From assembly GCA_016295355.1 (NCBI GenBank), contig JAEDLK010000040.1, positions 1 to 11,052 on the forward strand: a DNA stretch of 11,052 bases, given 5' to 3'. Numbering within the stretch: the first letter of the stretch is position 1; each line of letters begins with the position of its first letter. A model generated the notes under the pieces. That model was not told where the DNA came from. It did not search any database and worked only from the letters and a program-made list of their open reading frames with translations. Source of the DNA: Clostridiaceae bacterium (lineage in GTDB: Bacteria > Bacillota > Clostridia > Oscillospirales > Acutalibacteraceae). Below are positions 6,120 to 11,052 of this stretch, in pieces. A program made the position numbers and the translations under genes.

Positions 6120-6712
6120 TGCGCTTTCGACTTTTCGGTACCGATATTCGGATTTCTTTTTTATTTTTGGCGTTGTTATGTGCGGTGATTCTCATCGACC
6201 GAACGGGGATCGTGGTGCCGATGATCGGCGCCGCTGCCTTGCATGAAGCCGGTCATTTGTTTTGTTTATGGTTTGTCGGGGCAGCTCCCAAAGAGGTCAG
6301 CTTGGTGCCGGGCAGTGTGCAACTGACGGTGCGTGGTTATCCGACGACAAGGCAACAGTTATTGGTTTCGGTGACCGGTCCGGCAGTCAATCTGTTTTTA
6401 GCCGTCCTTTTGGCTGTACACTGTGCCTTGTATGATGAACAGACCTATCTGCCGTTTTGCCTTTTGAATGCCCTGTTTGGCCTCTTTAATCTATTGCCGT
6501 TTGCCGGGTTGGATGGGGGAGAAATACTCTTGATCCTGATCAGGCGGAAAAAGGGTGAACAAAAGAGCCGATGGATGATTCGGCTGATCACGGTTATTTG
6601 TGCTGTATTGGTACTGGTTGCAGCCATCTTGCAAACGGTGTACGGCCAAACCAATTACGGGACGTATTTGGTGGTTTTATACCTGATCTTATCGGTCCTT
6701 TTAAAACGGTAA
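6119..6712 (+). CDS. M50 site-2-type intramembrane metalloprotease, SpoIVFB-like
   Basis: 197 residues from the ATG at 6119, which overlaps the M23 stop codon (TAATG), so translation is probably coupled; GGGGG at 6109-6113 is the ribosome site. There are about six hydrophobic segments. The active site is H42-E43-x-x-H46 (HEAGH) in the second helix, and the third zinc ligand is D132 in NLLPFAGLDGG. A conserved GPAVNLFLA helix lies between them. It lacks the PDZ domain of RseP and the CBS domain of some M50 enzymes. It is shorter than B. subtilis SpoIVFB (about 288 residues). The pairing with the upstream M23 protein suggests cleavage of a membrane-associated substrate under control of that partner, as in sigma-K activation. 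The substrate here is not known. Confidence 0.88.
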   Translation: MRFRLFGTDIRISFLFLALLCAVILIDRTGIVVPMIGAAALHEAGHLFCLWFVGAAPKEVSLVPGSVQLTVRGYPTTRQQLLVSVTGPAVNLFLAVLLAVHCALYDEQTYLPFCLLNALFGLFNLLPFAGLDGGEILLILIRRKKGEQKSRWMIRLITVICAVLVLVAAILQTVYGQTNYGTYLVVLYLILSVLLKR

Positions 6713-6727
6713 AAAAGGTCGTTTTTT
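6705..6727 (+). terminator. Weak A/T-rich terminator candidate after the M50 gene
   Basis: AAAACG at the very end of the gene can pair with CGTTTT inside a T run, across an 11-nt loop. The stem is short and AT-rich, so termination may be partial and some transcripts may read on into the radical SAM gene. Confidence 0.25.
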
Positions 6728-6738
6728 GTAGATAATGG

Positions 6739-6767
6739 TTGAAAGCATCGCTAAAATAGTGTATCAT
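6739..6767 (+). promoter_or_regulatory. Promoter for the radical SAM-DUF2344 operon
   Basis: TTGAAA (6739-6744) and TATCAT (6762-6767) are separated by 17 nt, each one mismatch from the vegetative consensus. Transcription would start about 25 nt before the ribosome site AAGGTGG (6789-6795). Confidence 0.55.
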
Positions 6768-6799
6768 AAAAAGAAAGTACACAAGATTAAGGTGGCTAT

Positions 6800-8644
6800 A
6801 TGAATAACGTTCAATTAGAAGAACTGATGCTGTCGGTTCAAAAGCCGGGTCGTTACAGCGGTGGGGAAATCGGCAGTGTGATAAAGGACAAGCAAGCAGT
6901 TGATGTGCGGTTTGCTTTTTGTTTTCCGGATACCTACGAAATCGGCATGTCGCACCTGGGCATGAAAATTTTGTATAGCTGTTTGAACAGACGGCCGGAT
7001 ATTTGGTGCGAACGTGTTTTTGCTCCGTGGACCGATTTTGAACAGGTCATGCGAGAATATGAGATTCCCTTGTTTGCGTTGGAGAGTCGTGATCCGATTC
7101 GAGAGTTTGACTTTATCGGCTTTACGTTGCAATACGAAATGAGCTATACCAATGTGCTGAATATGCTGGATTTAGCCGGTTTGCCGGTTCGCAGTTCCGA
7201 CCGTAAGGATTTCTCACCGTTGGTTGTAGCCGGCGGCCCTTGCGTTTGCAATGCCGAGCCGATTGCCGATTTTATCGATCTGTTTTTTGTCGGCGAGGGC
7301 GAAGAGGTTGATTTGGAAGTCATTGACTTGTACAAGCGTTGTCGGGACGAGCACAAGACCAAGCGGGAATTTTTGCGTTTGGCAGCCGAGATCGAGGGCG
7401 TTTATGTGCCGTCGCTTTACGATGTGCGTTATAAAGATGACGGCACTATTATGTCGGTCACCCCAAAAAACGGTGCGCCGGCAACCGTTAAAAAACGCAT
7501 TATTGCCGATATGGATGCTGTTGATTATCCCGATCAAGTTGTGGTTCCGTATATCGAAGTGGTGCATGACCGAGTGATGCAGGAAATCTACCGTGGGTGT
7601 ATTCGAGGTTGTCGGTTCTGCCAAGCAGGGTTTATTTATCGGCCGGTGCGTGAAAAGAGTGTGGAAACCATCAGCAAGCAGGCACGCGATTTGTGTGCCA
7701 ATACCGGTTATGATGAAATATCGCTGACTTCGCTGAGCACTAGCGACTACCGTGAATTGGAACCGCTTCTTAATGAATTGCTCAGCTGGACGGACGAACA
7801 AAAGGTCAGTTTATCCTTGCCGTCATTACGGATTGATAATTTTTCACCGGAGCTTTTGGAGAAGGTGCAGCATATCCGCCAAAGCGGTCTGACCTTTGCC
7901 GCCGAAGCCGGTACCCAACGGCTCCGAGATGTGATTAATAAGAATATTACCGAGGAAGAAATTCTTTCAACCTGCCGTATGGCCTTTGCCGGAGGGCACA
8001 CAGCTGTCAAACTGTACTTTATGATGGGCTTGCCGACCGAAACCGACGAGGACATTCTGGGAATTGCCGAATTGGCACAGAAAATCGTGGACGAATATTA
8101 CCATTTACCAAACAAGCCGAAAGGCAAAGGCGTCACGGTCACGGTGAGCGTTTCTAATTTTGTGCCCAAACCGTTTACGCCCTTTGAGTTTGAGCCGCAA
8201 ATCAATCAGTCGGAAATTTTACGCCGTCAGCAATTACTAAAGGGCGCCATTCGCTCTAAAAAAATCTTGCTATCCTATCACGATGCACCGACCAGTACCT
8301 TGGAGGGCGTGTTTGCCCGAGGCGATCGTCGGCTGTCGGCCGTTATCGAAACTGCTTGGCGCAGCGGTTGCCGTTTTGATAGCTGGAATGAACACTTTGA
8401 TTCGTCACGCTGGCACGAGGCATTTGTTGCGTGCGGTATTGATCCAGCTTTCTATAATGAACGGACTCGTTCATATGAGGAGATTATGCCGTGGGATCAT
8501 TTGGACTACGGTGTGGATAAGCCTTTCTTTGTGAAACAGAATCAGTTGGCAAAGCAAGCCGTCACCACACCGAACTGTCGAATCGCTTGTGCCGGTTGCG
8601 GTGCTAATTGTTACGGGGAGGGTGTTTGCTTTGAGGAGCGTTAG
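6800..8644 (+). CDS. B12-binding-domain radical SAM protein, TIGR03960 family
   Basis: 614 residues, the normal length for this uncharacterised family. The N-terminal part (about 30-200) resembles the cobalamin-binding-like domain found before many radical SAM cores. The 4Fe-4S motif is C267-x3-C271-x2-C274 (RGCIRGCRFCQAG), followed by typical barrel segments such as EAGTQRLRDVINKN. The C-terminus adds five cysteines (593, 597, 600, 604, 610), which could bind a second cluster or a metal (inference). The reaction is unknown. In Clostridia this gene is commonly followed by, or fused to, DUF2344, often next to rng (RNase G) and rplU, which suggests RNA- or ribosome-related chemistry. Here the following DUF2344 gene starts 14 nt before this stop codon, so the two are surely co-expressed. 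Confidence 0.93.
   Translation: MNNVQLEELMLSVQKPGRYSGGEIGSVIKDKQAVDVRFAFCFPDTYEIGMSHLGMKILYSCLNRRPDIWCERVFAPWTDFEQVMREYEIPLFALESRDPIREFDFIGFTLQYEMSYTNVLNMLDLAGLPVRSSDRKDFSPLVVAGGPCVCNAEPIADFIDLFFVGEGEEVDLEVIDLYKRCRDEHKTKREFLRLAAEIEGVYVPSLYDVRYKDDGTIMSVTPKNGAPATVKKRIIADMDAVDYPDQVVVPYIEVVHDRVMQEIYRGCIRGCRFCQAGFIYRPVREKSVETISKQARDLCANTGYDEISLTSLSTSDYRELEPLLNELLSWTDEQKVSLSLPSLRIDNFSPELLEKVQHIRQSGLTFAAEAGTQRLRDVINKNITEEEILSTCRMAFAGGHTAVKLYFMMGLPTETDEDILGIAELAQKIVDEYYHLPNKPKGKGVTVTVSVSNFVPKPFTPFEFEPQINQSEILRRQQLLKGAIRSKKILLSYHDAPTSTLEGVFARGDRRLSAVIETAWRSGCRFDSWNEHFDSSRWHEAFVACGIDPAFYNERTRSYEEIMPWDHLDYGVDKPFFVKQNQLAKQAVTTPNCRIACAGCGANCYGEGVCFEER
8615..8622 (+). promoter_or_regulatory. Ribosome binding site that supports a TTG start for DUF2344
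   Basis: GGGGAGGG, inside the end of the radical SAM gene, lies 8 nt before TTG 8631. Other in-frame starts further upstream (8589) lack such a site and would add a non-family tail. Confidence 0.65.
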
Positions 8645-9263
8645 GGTATTTTACCGTCAACAGGGCACTCTGCGGTTTATTTCACACCTTGATGTGAATC
8701 GTTTTATGATTCGTGCACTGCGCTTGACAGGTTTGCCGATTTGGTATACTGAGGGTTTTAATCCACGCCCGTATGTGACCTTTGCCTTACCGTTGTCACT
8801 GGGCTTTGAAAGCACCTATTCTGCGTTTGATTTTCGTTTAACCGATGATTCTATTACCGATCGTGAGGTCTATGATCGGCTTTGCCGTGTGTTGCCCCGT
8901 GATATGATCGTTACGAGCGTGGGGACACCGGTGGAGAAGGTTGGTGCGATTGCTTTTGCTGTTTATGATTGCTGTTATGCTAATCCGGTCGATGCATCCG
9001 CTTTTTATGCCTTTTTGCAAGCCGGCTCTTTAGTCGTTAGCAAGAAGACAAAAAGAGGGGAATTAAAGACGCGTGATATCACGGAGCAGGTCGCCTTTTC
9101 AGCGAAAGAAGAGGGATGTGTTGAATTGACTTTGCCGGCCGGACAGGATAATATCAATCCGACTTTGCTAACCGGGTTGTTTGCCGAAAAGTCCGGCTGT
9201 ACAACCGGTCCTAAAATTATTCGCACCGCCATTTTGAACGCTGAGCGTGAACTGTTCCGTTAA
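8631..9263 (+). CDS. DUF2344 / TIGR03936 radical SAM-associated protein
   Basis: 210 residues from a TTG start at 8631, chosen because the family begins right at this point (RSVRVFYRQQGTLRFISHLD) and the Shine-Dalgarno is ideal. The signature segment GFNPRPYVTFALPLSLGFES (around residues 41-60) is diagnostic of DUF2344. Soluble, with no membrane segment. Its function is not established. It is the constant partner of the TIGR03960 radical SAM protein, as a fused domain in some genomes and as a separate overlapping gene here, so it probably works with it on the same substrate. In many Clostridia rng and rplU follow; here a terminator-like hairpin and a tRNA follow instead. Confidence 0.9.
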   Translation: MRSVRVFYRQQGTLRFISHLDVNRFMIRALRLTGLPIWYTEGFNPRPYVTFALPLSLGFESTYSAFDFRLTDDSITDREVYDRLCRVLPRDMIVTSVGTPVEKVGAIAFAVYDCCYANPVDASAFYAFLQAGSLVVSKKTKRGELKTRDITEQVAFSAKEEGCVELTLPAGQDNINPTLLTGLFAEKSGCTTGPKIIRTAILNAERELFR

Positions 9264-9280
9264 TACTTGGCGCCTGCCAG

Positions 9281-9299
9281 AAAAAGTTCCAGACTTTTT
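9281..9299 (+). terminator. A/T-rich hairpin after DUF2344
   Basis: AAAAAGT (9281-9287) and ACTTTTT (9293-9299) are perfect complements around a 5-nt loop, 18 nt after the stop codon. The T arm doubles as the U-tract. The stem is weak in GC, so efficiency is doubtful, but the position fits the end of the radical SAM operon. Confidence 0.4.
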
Positions 9300-9311
9300 A
9301 TCATTTAGGAC

Positions 9312-9340
9312 TTGCAAATCAAACGGGAGTATGCTATAAT
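9312..9340 (+). promoter_or_regulatory. Strong promoter of tRNA-Pro
   Basis: TTGCAA (9312-9317), a 17-nt spacer, an extended TG (9332-9333) and a perfect TATAAT (9335-9340). The tRNA begins 16 nt after the -10 box, which is typical of a dedicated tRNA promoter with a very short leader. Confidence 0.8.
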
Positions 9341-9355
9341 ACTTCCGTTGTCTAT

Positions 9356-9431
9356 CCGGGTGTGGCGCAGCTGGTAGCGCGCTTGACTGGGGGTCAAGAG
9401 GCCGTGGGTTCAAGTCCCGTCACTCGGACCA
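9356..9431 (+). tRNA. tRNA-Pro, anticodon GGG, CCA encoded
   Basis: A 76-nt cloverleaf. Acceptor CCGGGTG (9356-9362) pairs with CACTCGG (9421-9427), with one G-T pair, followed by A and CCA at 9429-9431. The D arm is GCGC/GCGC. The anticodon stem CTTGA/TCAAG encloses the loop CTGGGGG, giving anticodon GGG. The T loop is TTCAAGT. The T stem has two G-T/T-G pairs at its outer end. It reads CCC and CCT proline codons, of interest because the GH2 gene at the left of the window prefers CCC. Confidence 0.95.
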
Positions 9432-9434
9432 AAT

Positions 9435-9464
9435 ATCCCTCAGACGATAGTTTGAGGGATTTTT
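9435..9464 (+). terminator. Terminator of tRNA-Pro
   Basis: ATCCCTCA (9435-9442) and TGAGGGAT (9453-9460) form an 8-bp GC-rich stem followed by TTTT, directly after the CCA end. The tRNA is a single-gene transcription unit. Confidence 0.75.
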
Positions 9465-9561
9465 ACTTATTACTTCTTAACTTTTCACTCCTCACTCTCC
9501 CATCGCCCGTATATTCGGGATTTTTGGGGAAGTAATAGGTAATATGTAAGAGGTAATAAGT
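9465..9561. repeat. MITE-like inverted-repeat element of about 97 bp
   Basis: ACTTATTACTTCTTA (9465-9479) is matched by TAAGAGGTAATAAGT (9547-9561), complementary at 14 of 15 positions. The interior carries a second partial match (ACTCTCCC against GGGGAAGT) and a central hairpin CCCG-TATATT-CGGG (9506-9519), so the element can fold into one long irregular hairpin. There is no coding capacity. It sits right after the tRNA terminator. The size and symmetry fit a miniature inverted-repeat element or a remnant of one. No flanking target duplication is obvious. Confidence 0.5.
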
Positions 9562-9586
9562 TCGGTGTGGCTTCGCCACGAATTAT

Positions 9587-9613
9587 AAAAGCAAGGCAAA
9601 ACCTTGCTTTTTT
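9587..9613. terminator. Bidirectional-type hairpin upstream of the DUF3267 gene
   Basis: AAAAGCAAGG (9587-9596) and CCTTGCTTTT (9602-9611) pair perfectly around CAAAA and run into further T residues. With A-rich and T-rich edges it could stop transcripts from either side. A second short hairpin, GTGGC-TTC-GCCAC (9567-9579), lies just before it. The right arm overlaps the -35 of the following promoter. Confidence 0.55.
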
Positions 9614-9631
9614 GCTTTATAATGCTATAAT
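9604..9631 (+). promoter_or_regulatory. Promoter of the DUF3267 gene
   Basis: TATAAT at 9626-9631 with an extended TG (9623-9624) and TTGCTT (9604-9609) 16 nt upstream. A second TATAAT lies at 9618-9623. Transcription would start near 9638, a few bases before the ribosome site. Confidence 0.55.
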
Positions 9632-9647
9632 AATTGTAAAACTAAAA

Positions 9648-9653
9648 AAGGGA
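9648..9653 (+). promoter_or_regulatory. Ribosome binding site that supports a GTG start for DUF3267
   Basis: AAGGGA lies 9 nt before GTG 9663. The frame is open back to 9567, but that part crosses the terminator hairpin and the promoter, so it cannot be translated from the mapped promoter. Confidence 0.65.
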
Positions 9654-9662
9654 AGAGATATA

Positions 9663-10241
9663 GTGAAAGCAGTTGAAGCTTTGCCGGAAGGATATAGAGA
9701 ATTTTATTTCATTAATCTTCAAAAAAATAAAAAAATGTCATTGCTTGTGAATTTGTTAGCAGTTATCATTGCTGTATTGCTGTTGGTTCCTATGATCTTT
9801 TTGGTTCCGATTTCCTCGTTATTCGTTATGGATAAAGGTTTGGGCAGTTATGTGATAAGATTTATTGCTTTGATAGTTTTGGTGATAGCATACATGCTAC
9901 TGCACGAAATCACGCATGGTATTGCAATGAAAATTTGCGGCACGAAAAAGGTTAAGTATGGCTTTACAGGGTTATATGCCTTTGCCGGAAGCAATGATTA
10001 CTACAGCAAGAAAGCCTATATATTCATCGCTTTGGCACCCATTGTTCTGTGGGGATTGATCATTGCAATCATCAATCCTTTTGTTCCGCTTGAATGGTTT
10101 TGGGTTGTTTATTCTCTCCAAATTATCAACATGTCCGGTGCAGCCGGAGATTTGTTTGTAACCATAAAATTTTCAGGTTTCCCACAAGACATTTTAATAA
10201 GGGATTACGGTGTAGGTATGACAGTTTTTTCTAAGGAGTGA
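9663..10241 (+). CDS. DUF3267-like integral-membrane HExxH protein (putative zincin)
   Basis: 192 residues from GTG 9663. Four or more hydrophobic segments (about 25-52, 64-83, 115-137, 142-160) place it in the cytoplasmic membrane. The motif H81-E82-I-T-H85-G lies at the end of the second segment, and D163 in NMSGAAGDLFV near the fourth could be the third zinc ligand, the same geometry as M50 enzymes. DUF3267 is annotated as a putative zincin peptidase. No substrate is known to me. It is transcribed alone from its own promoter, between a MITE-like repeat and a terminator module, so it looks like an accessory gene rather than part of the SpoIVF-like pair. Codon use is more A/T-rich than in the M50 and radical SAM genes. 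An M50-like assignment is the main alternative. Confidence 0.8.
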   Translation: MKAVEALPEGYREFYFINLQKNKKMSLLVNLLAVIIAVLLLVPMIFLVPISSLFVMDKGLGSYVIRFIALIVLVIAYMLLHEITHGIAMKICGTKKVKYGFTGLYAFAGSNDYYSKKAYIFIALAPIVLWGLIIAIINPFVPLEWFWVVYSLQIINMSGAAGDLFVTIKFSGFPQDILIRDYGVGMTVFSKE

Positions 10242-10263
10242 AGAAATTTCTCGGTTTTCACCC

Positions 10264-10326
10264 AGTTCATTTTTGAACAACAGAGACACGTCGGAGCAAG
10301 CTTTGTATCGCTTGCTCCGATTTTTT
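10264..10326 (+). terminator. Stem-loop module plus strong terminator after the DUF3267 gene
   Basis: The stem-loop AGTTC-ATTTTT-GAACA (10264-10279) and linker ACAGAGACAC are nearly identical to those at 2279-2304. A perfect 11-bp terminator stem follows, TCGGAGCAAGC (10291-10301) with GCTTGCTCCGA (10310-10320), and then TTTTTT. A further GTGAA/TTCAC pairing (from 10239) precedes it, overlapping the stop codon of the gene. Here the module serves as the 3' end of the DUF3267 transcript. No separate promoter is clear. Confidence 0.7.
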
Positions 10327-10365
10327 GCAAAAATCAGAGCGCACTCACGCCGTCGCTCCTCCTTT

Positions 10366-10446
10366 CCGCAAAAAGTCACGCTCGGCTCACCGGCTCGGCC
10401 CCAAACGCCCTCGCAACGGTTCGCTGTCGCTACCAACTTTTTGCGG
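10366..10446. repeat. GC-rich block bounded by an 11-bp perfect inverted repeat
   Basis: CCGCAAAAAGT (10366-10376) is exactly inverted as ACTTTTTGCGG (10436-10446). The 59 nt between are markedly GC-rich compared with both sides. A tRNA-like T-loop stretch, GGGTTCAAATCC, starts at 10445. A weak terminator-like hairpin (CAGC-ATTTTAC-GCTG, 10461-10475, then TTTTTT at 10481-10486) follows. A frame is open across this region (10273-10560) but has no ribosome site and crosses three hairpins, so I do not call a gene. Confidence 0.5.
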
Positions 10447-10504
10447 GTTCAAATCCTCATCAGCATTTTACGCTGGCATCTTTTTTGTTTCCTGTTGACA
10501 TATC

Positions 10505-10552
10505 AGCACGATAGTTTTGATACCTCTGGTATTGAAACTATCGTGCTTTTTT
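10505..10552. terminator. 20-bp near-perfect hairpin with T tail
   Basis: AGCACGATAGTTTTGATACC (10505-10524) pairs with 10528-10547 over 20 bp with only two G-T pairs and a 3-nt loop, followed by TTTTTT. TTGACA (10495-10500) lies just upstream, but any -10 would fall inside the hairpin. It is the longest stem in the window and has no gene in front of it, so it may mark the end of an RNA transcript or a repeat element. Confidence 0.6.
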
Positions 10553-10560
10553 ATGTCTAA

Positions 10561-11052
10561 AACCTTTGTAGAATAAGACTTTTCGACACATACGTAAAAT
10601 GAAATAGTTTCAATGTATCAATATTAACCGCACATCAGTCGAAGTGGCGTGACTTCAACCTCCCTAATTCAAGGTGTTTGGTGCCTGAAAGCATAGATTT
10701 ATATGAAGTTCTTTTTTTGAACATCCCTCAAAGTTTAGAACCTCGGCACAAAGATGGGAAAGTTGAGGTTTTTCTTTTTTTACAGTTTATATTCTTGCGA
10801 GTTTCGTATAATAGTTAATGGTTTGACCTTTTCGGGTTGAGCCTTGTTTTAATCGACGAATTCAACCATAGCAAAAAGCACAATAAATGGTTAATCATAA
10901 GCGGTTGTACGATTGTTTTACATACAGGTCATATACCTTTATTCTCATAAGCTTTCATAACACAAAAAAACATCAATCTGGTAGCAAATTTTCAAAGAAA
11001 ACTTGTCGATACCATTGTAATGGATATAGAGCAAATTCAAAACAGTGCGTAT
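10561..11052. other. Stretch without a convincing gene
   Basis: No frame with a start, ribosome site and recognisable protein is visible on either strand. Contents: a short hairpin GAAGT-GGCGTG-ACTTC (10641-10656); the stem-loop AGTTC-TTTTTTT-GAACA (10707-10723), a third copy of the repeated module; and a terminator-like pairing AACCTC (10739-10744) with GAGGTT (10765-10770), followed by T-rich sequence. A TATAAT at 10807-10812 has no good -35. The last 100 nt are open in one frame on each strand up to the window edge, so a gene could begin beyond it, but nothing there is recognisable. Confidence 0.4.

Noticed and set aside
10445..10456. Second tRNA (T-loop-like GGGTTCAAATCC)
   Set aside because: No T stem, acceptor, D arm or CCA can be built around it. 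At most it is a fragment.
10273..10560. 95-residue plus-strand frame
   Set aside because: It starts inside the repeated stem-loop, crosses three hairpins, has no ribosome site and has a biased, unprotein-like composition.
11020..11052. Possible start of a gene at the right edge
   Set aside because: The ATG at 11020 has no ribosome site and only 11 codons are visible, too few to support a call.

Overview
The window looks like chromosome of a low-to-mid GC, anaerobic, sporulation-lineage Firmicute (Clostridia, probably Oscillospiraceae-like, a gut plant-sugar degrader). The evidence is the gene content: an AraC regulator diverging from a GH2 glycosidase, a GH36 alpha-galactosidase, a SpoIVFA/SpoIVFB-like M23-M50 pair, and the radical SAM / DUF2344 pair that usually sits beside it in Clostridia. 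The taxonomic call is inferred from family knowledge, not from any search.

Layout. 1-139 (minus) is the N-terminus of an AraC-family regulator. It diverges from a GH2 glycoside hydrolase (248-2005, plus) across a 108-bp control region with a 9-bp direct repeat at 21-bp spacing. 2006-3039 is gene-poor. It holds a candidate free-standing small RNA (promoter, 9-bp dyad over the -10 box, terminator), a 24-nt-period array of variable hairpins, and two or three fragments of decayed genes. 3040-5229 is a complete GH36 alpha-galactosidase with its own terminator. 5310-6712 is a translationally coupled M23 peptidase plus M50 site-2-type protease. 6800-9263 is a radical SAM protein overlapping a DUF2344 protein, with its own promoter. 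9356-9431 is tRNA-Pro(GGG) with a strong promoter and terminator. After a MITE-like inverted repeat comes a small integral-membrane HExxH protein (DUF3267-like, 9663-10241). 10242-11052 has no convincing gene but carries several terminator-type hairpins, a GC-rich block inside an 11-bp inverted repeat, and two more copies of a GTTC-loop-GAAC motif.

How it fits together. The left half is carbohydrate use: the AraC protein probably controls the GH2 enzyme, and the GH36 enzyme releases galactose from raffinose-type sugars. The middle is a conserved housekeeping/sporulation block. In many Clostridia I would expect rng-rplU-prp-rpmA-obg next, but here a tRNA and accessory sequence follow. Codon use in the GH2 gene (Pro mostly CCC, few TTG leucines) differs clearly from the GH36 gene and the genes after it (Pro mostly CCG, many TTG), so the gene-poor stretch at 2006-3039 looks like a junction between DNA of two histories.

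The least explained material is non-coding. One item is the 24-nt-period hairpin array at about 2338-2459. The other is a repeated stem-loop module (about 2279, 10264 and 10707) that in each case precedes a terminator hairpin of unrelated sequence.
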